Part shown: positions 24,301-36,800 of the stretch, one piece after another | Layout of the letters: every line of letters starts with the position of its first letter | Position numbering within the stretch: position 1 is the first letter of the stretch | DNA from: Prostheceraeus crozeri | Taxonomy: Eukaryota; Platyhelminthes; Polycladida; Euryleptidae | Reading direction: 5' to 3' | Length of the DNA: 64,000 nt | Assembly (NCBI GenBank): GCA_907163375.1 | Contig: CAJQUW010003042.1 | Coordinates: forward strand, 166,756-230,755 | The notes under the pieces: model-generated | What the model was told of the DNA's origin: nothing | The model's database searches: none | Seen by the model: the letters and a program-made list of their open reading frames with translations, nothing else | Translations under genes and position numbers: made by a program

Positions 24301-26560
24301 CCAATCGTTGCAGATTGCCGGACACGGACAGAAGTAACAGCTGTTGTATGAGCTTGCTTTTAAGACAATAAAATCAAAAACAAATTTTCCCCCTACACCG
24401 TTAAACTACAAAACTTGGCGTTCATGCAATCTTGCTGGACATTCACCACTAAGAAAAATCGACAAGGATGGCCAGTGGGATGGGGACTGATGGGAATGTG
24501 GACCAATGGGCCGGTAGGACCCAAGTTTGTCGTGGGAGCTGGACTTTCCATGGGATGAGAATAGAAATTTAAGTTACGGAAATTCCCACAAAATTTTGAG
24601 AGTATCCACAAAGAATTGAACTATAATTTTGCAGTTTTGCTATTCTGTGGTTGAAAAGTACATTTCAGGAGAGGTGAAGATACGGCTGCCCCCATTTTCG
24701 GATAATTCATTGTTTCTATATTTTATCTTTGCGTGGTTAGCAGGTGATTTCGTAGATGCATCTTAAACGACGGGCATGATGCATTTGTCATGACCGCCCC
24801 CTTCGACCCTTCGAAAAATCCTGGCGACGCCACTGTGCTTGCTCCACGACTTCACATGTGTACTTTATCAGTGAATGGTCTTCAAGTCATTTGAATTGAT
24901 CAAGATTAATAGATGCTTAATTTTCTAATGGATTGACAAGACATCTCGATTTTCAAAAAGTTATTTTGATTGAAGATGAAATGTTTGATGTTCTAATTGG
25001 CTAAATTTGATGAAATTTGCATTGCCTATCAGAAACAGGCTTTCATCTGAATATCTCAAAAACAGACCGTGCTATAATAGCTTTGGAGAAATAACAAAAA
25101 GATGTCAAGCGTTCTATCCAAACCCTCGCATGAAATGTATTTTGAATCGAACGTACACGGAAATATTCATTGACAGGCAATTTAGCGCGCGGCCGATGAG
25201 ACAGATAACGCAGGTTTTTTGATACAAAATGTCGTGGGAATGTTGCTAGCTGCAATCTTATTATTCCAGCTCATTGTTGCAGTTGAAACACAGGATTAAT
25301 AGACAATCCAAGCATTCATCACTGACATTTGATGCTATTAAATACTTGCATAGGCCAGCGTCTACTGACTGACTTGACTGAATAAAGTCGTGACACTTGA
25401 TCACACAAATGTGTCAATTCTTGCAATTTGAAATTGTAGGAAAGAATTATGTCTGGCCTACTTTAGGATTTTGTGTTTCCTTTTTGCTAGCGCGGAGACT
25501 GCACAAGGTACTCAAATTACTACGCTCCTCTTGCGCTTCTTACAACTTTCTAGTATATAAAGACTTGATTTTATGTGCGGTGGAAGCTCGTGTCTGTTCC
25601 TAAGCATCGTTCACAGGAGAAAAATTGGTCTGTTTTTTTAGTTTTTTGACTAAATTAAGACAGGTGAAACAATTATTACCAGTCACATGGTATCCAAGTC
25701 CTCACAATTATAGAACTACTTTAGTAGGCTGACTGTTACTAGAGTCTTGAGAATAATCCTTGCTAAAATGATGGTAGCCGCTTTACAGATGTCTAGTTTC
25801 TGTGTTGACGTTTTTGAACACATGTTTCAGTGATTGTGTGAGAGAGAGAGAGATTAAGATTTTCATTATCAAGGCATTGTGCTTTTCTGACCAACTAAAG
25901 TGAATTTTTGAAGATGCCGCAAAACTGGATCATCAAACAGAGCGCGGACGTAAGATAGGAACTGCTTCCACTCACTTCAATCGTAGCACTATTGATCGGT
26001 GCAGATTCTTCGTCCAGGTGCAGGTGCATTATTACATGCATATTGTACAATTGATACACTGCGGTTCAACAGGTTGCGTCAGTTGACGCGTCTCGTCTTT
26101 TTAGGCGTGTTGTGAGTCTTCATTCTTAGAAGTCTTCAGTTAGACATGATTTTTTTCGTTCATTGACGGCAGGCAAATCTATTGATTCGAGTGAGATCAG
26201 CGTTACGCCAGCTCTCGACATCAGGGTGACGTCAGTATAATGAAGCTCATCGTGATCCCTCATAAACAATAGTTGAAGAGTCAGCAACACAATAGCCTTT
26301 TACGCGAGTCAATCGGCATCCCGCTACGAGTGAGGAAGAGGCGGATCAGAGGACAAACAATCGCGGCAAGGGTGGCCGAGCAGAAGACAATCGATCAGCG
26401 TCCTGCTAGTAGAAGAGCAGAGGCAAATCAAGTGCGACAAAGGCGGCTGAAGTGTCGTGACAGTGACCTATCAATCCCCGAGACTCTGCTGCTGCTGCTG
26501 ATCTCTTGGTGTTGATGATCTCCTGGACTTATAACATTGTGTTGGCGTGAACGCTGAAAA
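24301..26560. other. No firm feature
   Basis: About 2.2 kb. A basic ORF at 26273-26515 (RRAEANQVRQRRLK) has no start context or known domain. A GA microsatellite is at about 25843-25854. No exons were recognised. Confidence 0.3.
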
Positions 26561-26576
26561 GGTCCTTTTAAGGACC
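26561..26576 (+). other. Histone-mRNA-type 3' stem-loop motif
   Basis: GGTCCTTTTAAGGACC has a 6-bp stem and TTTA loop, preceded by AAAA and followed by ATCA. This fits the animal histone 3'-end stem-loop pattern. No histone reading frame was found upstream, so it may be a relic or chance. Confidence 0.35.
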
Positions 26577-26809
26577 ATCACTTGCCCTTTATATTTATTT
26601 TAAACTCACATCAAACAATAAAGTTGTTTAATCATTTTCCATCTTTTATTTTGGGTAATACGGAAGTGTAGCGTAACAGGCAGCTACTGTGAGAACAGTG
26701 ACACATTGATTCACTTGTAGGTAGTCATTGTGAGAAAAGTGAAACTAATGTTTAACCAACGTGTCACTGGGACTGCTCCATCATACCCCAAATGTTTGAA
26801 TAGAGTCAT

Positions 26810-27029
26810 ATCAATATCTTAGAGAAAACATAGAAGAAATCATTTTAACCAAGGAATTCAGTATGTGTCTCAGCAAATGTACAATGTACATGCATTTTTC
26901 TTTGATCATGTCTGCAAGAGGAGGACCTGGAAAATGCTCGGCAGACGCGCATCTCCATGGTAGGCATAGAGTGTGCATCATTCTGTGAAAGTCTCATTTT
27001 CTGCAAAAACTCTTTCGCCTGCCGGACTA
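26810..27029. repeat. Diverged single arm of the AGTCCGGCAGCC fold-back family
   Basis: It ends CTGCCGGACTA like the full copies and retains CATTCTGTGAAAGTCTCATT. Confidence 0.5.
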
Positions 27030-27536
27030 TTGCGAGTGCTGTGCAAATAACGTTCCATCTTACCTTCATAGCAGTGTCAAAAAAGTAATTAGGGCAATCG
27101 AATTGAAAATGGGGATTTTCTGAGGCCTTCAAATATAGGCTTCCACCTTTCTCGAAATTCCCCTTCTCTATAGATGCTTTATAAGCTGCGTACGTGTGCA
27201 AGTTCGCGAATAAGCTAGCTATATATACAGGGTGATTCAAAAGTCGCTGCAGAAAGTAAATGTTGATGTCTCAGCAAGTGCGAGCGATATCAACCTGCCT
27301 CTTTCTGGTTTGAGCTACTCAGGGATTGGGATCGTGCAACATGTTCAGACAATCATAATATCGAATATACTTTTCATGAAAATGTTCGGTGATGAAAGAC
27401 ATACATTTTCTGAGATTTAATCATCTAATATGCATGATTTTTACTTAATATCCCCTTCTATAGAACAAAAATGTTATGTTAGTAAGAAATTTTAAAAGAG
27501 AGGAACATCATTTGACATTCCAAAACATCACCCTTT

Positions 27537-28267
27537 TAGTCCGGCATCCAAAACGAGTTTCTGCAGGGAACGAAGCCGAAAATGAGACTTTCACAGAATG
27601 ATGTACACCCTATGCCTACTACGAATCGGCACGTCTTCCGAGTTCTAGTGAGTTCCTCTTCTTGTCAGACAAGATCAAAGAAAAACAGTCATATGTAAAT
27701 CCAATGAGACGTAGCTTGCAGCTTTTGGCTAAAAAGAAATTTTGTATGTTTTCTCTGATTAGACGAAAAGTGCTAAGCCTAGAGTCATAATTTTTGGCGT
27801 GGAATGTCTTCAGATCGTTTCCTTTCATTTTCATGCACCCCTGTCTATATAGTGAAGCGCATTTAGATTTGGCCAGCCTCTTAATGTCGGCAAACACAAC
27901 CATTTCGAGCAACTTTATCCACATTCAACCACATTCTCACATACAATGCCGATTAGATGCATGATAAAAGCACATGCACATCATAGGAAATGACCTGAAG
28001 ACATTCCATGCCAAAAATTATGACTCTAGGCTTTGTACTTTTCGTATAATCACAGAAAACATAGAAAATTTCATTTTAGCCAAAAACTGCAAGCTGCGTC
28101 TCATTGGATTTACATATGTTTTTCTTTGATCTTGTCTGACAAGAAGAGGAACTCACTAGAACTCGGCAGACGTGCCGATTCGTAGTAGGCATAGGGTGTA
28201 TGTCATTCTGTGAAGGTCTCACTTTCGGCCTCGTTCCCTGCAGAAACTCGCTCTGGCTGCCGGACTA
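27537..28267. mobile_element. Fold-back MITE, AGTCCGGCAGCC family, copy 2
   Basis: Complete element with TAGTCCGGC at the left and GCCGGACTA at the right, arms of about 280 bp, closest to copy 1. Confidence 0.8.
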
Positions 28268-28681
28268 TTTATTTTTACTATCGATTCTTGTCGCTTAATG
28301 TCGGCAAACACAACCATTTTGAGCTACTTTATCCACATTCAACCACATTCTCACATACAATGCCGATTAGATGCATGATAAAAGCACATGCACATCATAG
28401 GAAATGACCTGAAGACATTCCATGCCAAAAATTATGACTCTAGGCTTTGTACTTTTCGTATAATCACAGAAAACATAGAAAATTTCATTTTAGCCAAAAA
28501 CTGCAAGCTGCGTCTCATTGGATTTACATATGTTTTTCTTCGATCTTGTCTGACAAGAAGAGGAACTCACTAGAACTCGGCAGACGTACAGATTCGTAGT
28601 AGGCATAGGGTGTACATCATTCTGTGAAAGTCTCACTTTCGGCCTCGTTCCCTGGAGAAACTCGCTCTGGCTGCCGGACTA
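28268..28681. repeat. 414-bp tandem duplication of the right half of fold-back copy 2
   Basis: The sequence from the CTTAATGTCGGCAAACACAA word to GGACTATTTATTTTTACTAT is repeated with an offset of 414 bp and very few differences. This is a recent duplication. Confidence 0.8.
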
Positions 28682-28856
28682 TTTATTTTTACTATCGATT
28701 CTTATCGCCAGTTTCATCTAAGAAAGGTCTCATCAAATTATTGACGATGTTATGAGATAATTGGGTGTTATTCCTGTAGCAGAGATGGTTATCGGCTTAA
28801 ATAGCTGAGATCATGCTTCCGTTTTTGAAAATGATAGGAACAGCTCTTTACGAGTT

Positions 28857-29831
28857 TCAGAATTCATAGTGATTATTGCTATGTAAAGATTCATACATTG
28901 CTTTTATATCATCATTTATGGGAATGTTTGTGTTTAAAGAAGTTACGTCGGCAGTAACCAAAATAAAATCATCTGTCAAAGAATCACCAATCCTTCGTAA
29001 CTTTTGGATGAAATCTGAAGTATCTCTGACATAGGAATTTACTTTCTGTGCTAGGGGTTTGATATGTGAATCAATGTAGGAACTGAGATTTTCTGTTATG
29101 CTTGCACATGATGAGACAATAGGACGGCCCGGACAAGGAGAGATATTTTTATGAATTTTTGGAAGTAAATAGAAAACTGAAGTTCTTGGATCAGTCGGAG
29201 GCTTTACTCTACTCAATACTTCAATTTGAGAAGTGATGTTAATATTGCTATAAAACCTGCAGATAAAGGTCGGGCTATCGTCGTCTGTGGTAAGACTGAT
29301 TATTGCAAAGAGGCATACCGTCAATTAGATGACAGCATCACCTATCGCCATGGGCCAGCTGATCAAACCAATACCTTCAAGGAGCAAATAATTGAAGAAT
29401 TAGATCGTCTTGTTCATCAAGGCAAGCTTCCAATTGAAGTATTGAGTAGAGTAAAGCCTCCGACTGATCCAAGAACTTCAATTTTCTATTTACTTCCAAA
29501 AATTCATAAAAATATCTCTCCTTGTCCGGGCCGTCCTATTGTCTCATCATGTGCAAGCATAACAGAAAATCTCAGTTCCTACATTGATTCACATATCAAA
29601 CCCCTAGCACAGAAAGTACATTCCTATGTCAGAGATACTTCAGATTTCATCCAAAAGTTACGAAGGATTGGTGATTCTTTGACAGATGATTTTATTTTGG
29701 TTACTGCCAACGTAACTTCTTTAAACACAAACATTCCCATAAATGATGGTATAAAAGAATTCATATTGAGTGATATTCTTGTTGAAAGCAGCGGTTCTTT
29801 AAAAAGTCATTCAAATCTTAAATGTCTATGA
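28857..29831. pseudogene. Penelope-like element reverse transcriptase, head-to-head inverted duplication
   Basis: The plus copy (29226-29831) reads NIAIKPADKGRAIVV, then FYLLPKIHKN, then PGRPIVSSCASITENLSSYI, then LVTANVTSLNTNIPIND, which is typical Penelope RT. The minus copy (29226 down to about 28857) repeats the second part with LVTADVTSLNTNIP. The two share a breakpoint at about 29226. Both are truncated before the catalytic YxDD region and have no endonuclease domain, so this is a dead fragment. Confidence 0.85.
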
Positions 29832-29948
29832 GCCTGTATATCAGCACAAGTGCCAAACATGATTTGTTAAACGCTTTTTCATCTTAAATACTGTAGCACG
29901 CATCTGTCATAGTTTTGAACGATGTCATAAGGGGAGAAACATAATTCA

Positions 29949-30208
29949 AGTGATTCAAAAGAACGGGGGGTGTCTTCTTAGGTTTATTGGCTAAAAGAAT
30001 TACTAAAAACAATATGTACAGGCCCAACGTTTCCCGTGTTCACGCTTCCTCAGGGGCAAAACAGATAAGATTTAAGGCTAAAAACGTCAGTTTTCAGTCA
30101 TTTTGGCTCTCCTGTGCTGTACTGACGTTTTTAGCCTTAAATCTTATCTGTTTTGCCCCTGAGGAAGCCAATAAACCTAAGAAGACAGCCCCGCTCTTTT
30201 GAATCACT
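29949..30208. mobile_element. Inverted-repeat element with AAGTGATTCAAAAGA ends
   Basis: The outer arms of about 43 bp (29949-29992 against 30164-30208) and inner arms of about 48 bp (30048-30095 against 30118-30165) are nearly perfect. The left part carries, on the minus strand, CTGAGGA-stem-GAAAC, a hammerhead-like core. Confidence 0.75.
30029..30053 (-). ncRNA. Hammerhead-like core
   Basis: CTGAGGA, a short CGTG/CACG stem and GAAAC are in the correct order and spacing for a hammerhead ribozyme core. Stems I and III were not established. Confidence 0.3.
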
Positions 30209-30627
30209 TGCGAAATGAAAAGTCTTCTGTATGCGGCTATCATGCTCAGAAACATAACTTTATGAAATCATTGTATTTGATTGAGATAATGGCAAAATTT
30301 AGTAAATTTCATAATGAGCACCTGTTAAAGTTGTCCGCTGCAACTGAAAATTTTCGCAGGAAAAGCAATCATTATAATGATAATGCGATTGTATTCTGAA
30401 AACCCATTCCCTTGAACTCCTAAATCAGAAGAAAGCGTGTCAATAACGTTGACACTTGCTGAGATATCGACATTTATTTTTGCACCGACTCTTGAATCAC
30501 CCTGTAGCTTAGACTTTGCTTCTTCTGGATGTAAAACACACGACCACTTCCGCTGCTTATAATTAGCATTGTAATGTACAAAAATGTCAAATAGTTTTTC
30601 CACAGAAAGCCATTTTTTAAGATTGTC

Positions 30628-30633
30628 TTTATT
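30628..30633 (-). terminator. Polyadenylation signal of the secreted-protein gene
   Basis: AATAAA on the minus strand lies 97 bp past the TAA stop of exon 7. Confidence 0.55.
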
Positions 30634-30729
30634 CTCATCGTCAGCGCTAAAATGAGCTCTTAAAAGTCATATGAAAGCTGAGAAGTGATAGATTCCCTCA
30701 ATTTTCCGATGGGATCGTCTGCCTTTACT

Positions 30730-30843
30730 TTACCAGAGACAAAGTTTCGTCCAAGGTCGGCTGTACATGTAGATATGAACAGTGGTCATTGTCTGAGGGT
30801 AACCCGGTTGCTGCATGCACGTTGGGACGACAGGGAAGAATCG
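30730..30843 (-). CDS. Secreted-protein gene, exon 7 (residues 248-284 and stop)
   Basis: The acceptor CTTTCAG ends at 30844. The reading ends ...MYSRPWTKLCLW and TAA at 30732-30730. The sequence TGGTAAAG could also be read as a donor, but the in-frame stop gives a natural end, and a poly(A) signal lies about 100 bp downstream. Confidence 0.8.
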   Translation of the reverse strand, partial: RFFPVVPTCMQQPGYPQTMTTVHIYMYSRPWTKLCLW

Positions 30844-33800
30844 CTGAAAGGAAGCAGATCATCAGTTTTACAAAGCAGAGAGTCAGAAATCCCTTGAACT
30901 TACATCAGCATCTGAAACAGTGGGATGTTCGTAATATTTTCCATCAATATTGACAGAAACAGCAAATCCGAATCCATCTAATTTTCCACTGTTGTAAAGC
31001 AAGAAAGCAGGGAAGAAGTCATCACAGTTCATATTCTGTCGGAGATCATACCAATAGTGCTGACCTGCGGAGGAACGGATTGATAAAATTCACTATCTCT
31101 GGAATTAGCAGTAATCTTATCGGCAAAAATGATGAAACAATAACAATTCTACAGCAGGAACATCGGATATACTGTAAACTGTTCTCAGTAAAAAGGAATA
31201 AACCTTTGAAATGAACCGCTGATTGCCTTGTACATTAACTGTTTTCCTACTAATCAGTTTGATAAAACTTTCTGCCATTGAGAAAGAGTCTAAATCCGAA
31301 ACATATGGCAGCATAGATTTTATGCTTGTCTTTCCTTTGCAGAAAACAAGTTGGTAGAGAATCGTTTACCTTCATTTTCTTTTTCTGATTTGTGACTCTA
31401 ATTCGGGGCTGCAACAAAATAGCATGAATTACAATGCTACTTTTTTAATTTTATAAGTAGCCACCAGTATCTGTTTATAAAATATTTCAGCATGAAAATC
31501 ACATTCCCGTTTGAAATTTCCATCGCTCTTCATCATTAACTCATTGTGTACCATCCCTCTGGGAACGAATCTGGCGAAAAGCTGTCAGATAATCAGCTAC
31601 ATATTATCATACAATAGTCCAGTAATAATATTTAGCATATTCGCTGGCGACAATTCGCGAATTCGATCGTGCTCTGTATGCCACCTTTTACTTTTGACTT
31701 TCTATCTTATTTCCTTTAGTAATCCGCCTCTACAGCCGAGGCTCTATTTTCTCCCTCACTCCTCACCATCACCCACGACACATATGGCTAATCTATCTAA
31801 GAAATACGTGCAGACTATCATTCTTTGATAATGATAAGAATATAGAGAATCCGCTTATATCAATTTTCATAACATCTCTTGACATTCAATAATTTACAAC
31901 AATGATAGATATTTGAATAATATCATAGTATTTACTGCGACATTTATGGAAGATAAATACTTTTTTAGTTTAAGCCTTCGTGAATTAAAAAAGATCCCTT
32001 TTTATCAGATCAGACTGAGTATACAATATATTTCCATGTAAAGGTAATATACGAACATTACTACTTACCACTAATTAGTTGCTACAATATCCACGATTTC
32101 GCTGGTTGGTGAAAAATCAGCTCGCATTAGTAAACAAATATCTACCAACTAATTATAGCAACTTTTTCGCCAACTGTCGTTTTTTGATATTACACATGCT
32201 TTTGGATAGATGATGACCATTTTCTCATGCGGAGATAGTTTTTACACGAAAATGAACCTTTAAAAAAATTATCCACAAAATCGCTGCCTCGCCAGATAAT
32301 CTGTTGATATTAGCAAGATGCATTCCCACAGGGATAATACTACATCCACTTACCCATCATGATGAAGCATTTGCCCTTTGTCCATTGAGTGGTTGACGGC
32401 ACATCTGCCTCAGTCCTCGGAATGTTCATTGTTTGAACTGCGAAGTCAGTTGTTGGTCGACCAACTTGCATCACCAATCGGTCACCAGTTCCCTGACTAG
32501 AGAGAGCGCTGGAAGGACGACCAGCATTGCAGATGATTGCTGAAGAAAGAGTGACAGATTAATTCACGAGTTACGAAACGTAGTTGTCTTTAACGTACCT
32601 GGATCTACGAAATAGGCCGTGATAAGATGTTCTGTGTCCTTTTCGACATAGACATCGTGAGCTAACTTCTGAGCAGCATTTGGGAAACCAGAACTCTTCG
32701 GAACCTAAAGAGTAATTGTGAGAGCAGTGTATTGCAACTTTCGCGTGAGTGAGTGAGGGAACGGGATTTTCAATCAACCAGCATTGAAATGAACTGGACA
32801 AAGACGTTGCTGTTCATGAACTAAGGAAAAAAATAAAGCCAAATTTTAATTATGTGTAATTATTTAATAGCAGACTACAATAATTATTACATAATAATTA
32901 ACAAAAATTAATTTTTCTCTCTCTCTCGACACGCATGATCGGTGATACATACCTAGTCTCGGAGACTTGCCAAGTTTCTGGCAGACCTAGGTGCATTCGG
33001 AGGATATGTGCACTTCCGAGAAGCGCTGCTTTCTGTAGTTTGTGAATTACATGGCTACCTGGTAGTCTGCGAAGGTAGTCTTTCAACTTTGGAGTGATTG
33101 GTTCAAGCGCGCCGATGACAATTGGTGCGACTTCAGCTTTCGCTTTCCATAGTCTTTGCACTTCGATATTAAGGTCTTGATATTTTTGAATCTTTTCCTT
33201 TTCTTTGTTCTTAATGTCTCGATCTTCTGGAATTGAGATTTCTATTAAATTGACTTCCTTCTTTTCTTTGTCTATTATTGTGATGTCCGGCCGGTTTGCA
33301 TTTATTCTTCATTCAGTCCGAATTCCGAAATTCCAGAGAATCTTGACTTTCTCATTTTCAGTGACCTTTTCTGGTTTGTGTTTCCAGTATTCTTTTTCCG
33401 TCTTTACATTGCAGTGTTGGCATATACTTCGATGTACTATTCTCGCGACATCGTTATGTCTGGTTGTATACTCAGTTGGAGCCAACTGACTGCATGCTGA
33501 TAGTATGTGGGCTACAGTCTCATCCTTTTCGTGGGACCGTCTGAATTTTGCATCTGATTTCATTATTTTCCTTACTCTTTTGAAGTACTCTTTCGTCACC
33601 TGCTTCTTAACCAGTTCTTCCTTGTTTGTTTGATGTTGGAGAATCCCCAAGTATTTGTATCCTTCTTCTTTCGCGTCATCTATTGTTCCAATGTCCAATG
33701 CAAGTCCTTCTGTTTCCCTTACTTCTCCTCGTTTTGTGATAAGTCTGGCACATTGTAAATTAAATTAACTAATTTCAAATTAATTACTATTTTTCAATAT

Positions 33801-36800
33801 TCTTAAGGCATTTTTCATTATCACATTGACAGTTCTTTCTCTTATCTATATTTCTGGATAATTTGCTGTTCAATATCAAAATTCAATTTTTCGAATTCTT
33901 TTGCCTGAAATTATTGCCGACTTTTGCCGATCCTTTTGCTTTTGAACTGAAAGATCTTCATGTGTTTTGATTGTGTAACAAATGAGAACGCGCATTTTGT
34001 CGTGAGCAAGTTGTTCGGATCATTCAATTACTATCACCAAATTTTTACAGAATTAAATATTTTGTTTATCTGCGAGATTGGAATAAAAGCCGTGCGTCAC
34101 TTGCGGATTAATGTGAGTTACAGCAAAGTGCTTCGATTGTCAAAATTCTTTCAGATTCGAAGAATTCAGATCACTGCGCACAAGTTTTTTCCATAATGTT
34201 GGCCCTTCCGATCATTATCAAGAAAGGTAGCAGGCGCACGAAAATGTGTTCACCTAATGATTTCACCTTTCTCTTTTCAGCATGATGAGAAGATGCAGAA
34301 TATAAGCCAGACAGCGATGTGTAATTTTGTGTGTGCGAAGTGTTATCACAGCACGCACGCATCTCTCACTGGCTCTGGTGTCCTCTGCTGTCCTCTGTTG
34401 CCATTTCCAATAGCAAGCGATACACGAATTATCCATTAGAGAGAGAGAGAGAGAGCAAGTTGTCTAATTCTGTGATGTGCCATTTCGATATTAAGGACAG
34501 ATGTGATTCTTCCATTCTAGGAAGCCAAAGCCGCGCGCGCAGATGAATCTAATTCTCTGCCAAATTTTGCTATCACCATACAATGGAGGTTGCCATGAAT
34601 AAAAATTGTCAGTGAGTAAAGAAGTCTAGCAGTTTGATATTTTCTTTTTAAATGCCAAGCAAATTGATGCATGAGATTGTATATTGCAATGCCGATTTAG
34701 CACTAAATTACCTAAATTTCTCGGCATTCACTGTCAAGTCAGTAGATCTGTCGCGCTTCGCATACATAACGCGAGTGACCGAAAATAAATAGGATTAGAC
34801 AACTTGCTCCTTCTCCAATGGATGATTCGCTTACTATTGGCAATGGAAATTCGATTCAGTATATGCACAATGCAGTGAGGAATGCCGAGGAGAGGATCTG
34901 AAATCATCAAGTGAAACAATTTTCGTAGGCCTGCTGCTATTTTTAATAATGATCGAAAGGGCCAACATTATGGAGAAGAATTGTGTGCAGAGATCAGAAT
35001 TCTTCGAATTTGAAGGAATTTTGACAATCGAAGCACTTTACTGGAACTCGCAGTAATCCGCGAGCGACGCACGACTTTTTGTCCTATCTCGGTAAGGCAT
35101 TAGGAATTCCTTTATGCCCACTTACTAAGTTCTTCGATGTGCCGTCGATTTCGTATTAATCACATTTCTAGCAAAAGCAGTTAAACAAGCAGTTATTTAA
35201 TTCTGTGATTGAAACATTGTGCAATGGATCTCTAGAATTTTCTGATCACTCTCGCGGTCGCTAATTTAGCACGCATCTGTGGCCATTCAGGTCATTATGT
35301 CTCTTAAACCATGTCGTTCGTATTTTCTTGAAGTTAACTTGATTTTTGATTACATGTATTCACGGTGACCCAAGAAAGGCGGTTTCATTTTCAAAATTTC
35401 CCATTATATTTCTCGATGTTTTCTCATGTATTTTGGCATGAAATTTTCGAAAATCAGTTTTAGAAATCACACGACTAGCCCTTTTTGAGAAAATCATGAA
35501 AATTCAAAATGGCGGACATCAAACCGAAACTGCATTCTGGGGTTGCATTGAAAAAAATCCCATCCATTTCGCAATCAGTGTCCTAGGTAGTTTGACCCGC
35601 TTTTTTAAAATATAATTGCTAGAAAATCATACGATTAGCCAATTTCAAGAAAATAACAAAAATTCGATTGATATTCATTATGCATCAACAGCAAGTCTTT
35701 GAGGTCCTAATAGGTTCTTAAAATTTCTTGGGAGTGTCATGTTCGCTTGTGTACGAACCCAAATATGTGAATCAGTGGTCATGTCGATTGATGCATAATG
35801 AATCTTAATCGAGCTCCAGACTGCTGTTTCGGTTTATGTCCGCCATTTTTTTAATTTTCCTTATTTCTCGAAAAGTGCTAGTTGCATAATTTCTAAACCA
35901 TGATTTTCAAAAATTCATACAGGGATACATCAGAAAACATAGAGAAATATAATGGGAAATTTTAAGAATGGTACACCGTGTATTGGCGACAATATTTTTC
36001 AATGCATTACAATTTCAAAGTTTTCGAAATATTTCAGATTTTGTGAAGAAATATCATTGTAGCATGTGCTACAGAATGCGCACATCACAAGTTGATTTGC
36101 AACAACTCGTTCTATCGTGTCGTTTTTGAAAATTACTTTAATGCGCGTAATTTTGGTTTTGTTTATTTACCGTCACTTCAGTTTTGATGTCTCCACAGAA
36201 TTAGACAGGTCGTCTCTTCTTCCGTTTGACTAGAAGGGAAGCATTGGAACATGTAACGCTATTGAAATGGCACAATCTCCTGACTAAATACCATAGCAAT
36301 CGAACAATGAGCAGCCAGTTCAACATTAAACATGCCAAATTGTGCAAAGTTTCAGTGACTGTTATCAAGCCGGTCACCAAGCTAAGAGACAGACGATGTT
36401 AAGGTCTTCAGAGAAGTTTGTGAACGTTTTTTCGTGCGCCTGCTAACTTTTTTTAAAATGATCGGAGGGCCCAACATTATCGAGAAAACTTTTGCGCAAT
36501 TATCTGAATTCTTCGAATCTGAAGGAATCGTGGCGATCGGAGCTTTTGAAGGAATTCAGAGCAATCCGCAAGCGACGCACGACTATTTTTCCTATCTCTG
36601 CAAGGTATTGAAAATTTCTTTTTGCCCACTTATTAAGTTCCTGCATGTGCCATCTGTTTGAATCAGTTTGCACTTCTAGCAAAGTGATACGATTAAACAA
36701 TCTAATTCTGTGGATGTCTCTGCCTTGGAGTAAAAGGGTTGCCAGTAGAATCAATTATGCATTGTCTTTAGTTATCGTTTTACTATACGACTGTCAAGAA

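Larger units (their letters stand above)
27228..30504. mobile_element. Composite TA-flanked element with CAGGGTGATTCAA termini (3.3 kb)
   Basis: CAGGGTGATTCAA(A/G)AGTCG begins at 27228 after TA. The inverse ends at 30504 before TA. Homology between the ends continues inward for roughly 150 bp, including ATCTCAGCAAGTG-like words. A TA target site suggests the Tc1/mariner/pogo group. No transposase survives. The interior is occupied by fold-backs (27537-28681), a Penelope fragment (28857-29831) and another inverted repeat (29949-30208). Confidence 0.65.

Noticed and set aside
26273-26515. Basic ORF (RRAEANQVRQRRLK) as a gene or Helitron-related repeat
   Set aside because: Only weakly similar to Arg-rich Helitron leaders. 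No Rep or helicase sequence nearby and no Helitron termini.
26845-27240. 131-codon minus-strand ORF
   Set aside because: It spans a decayed fold-back arm and the end of the TA-flanked element. Not a gene.
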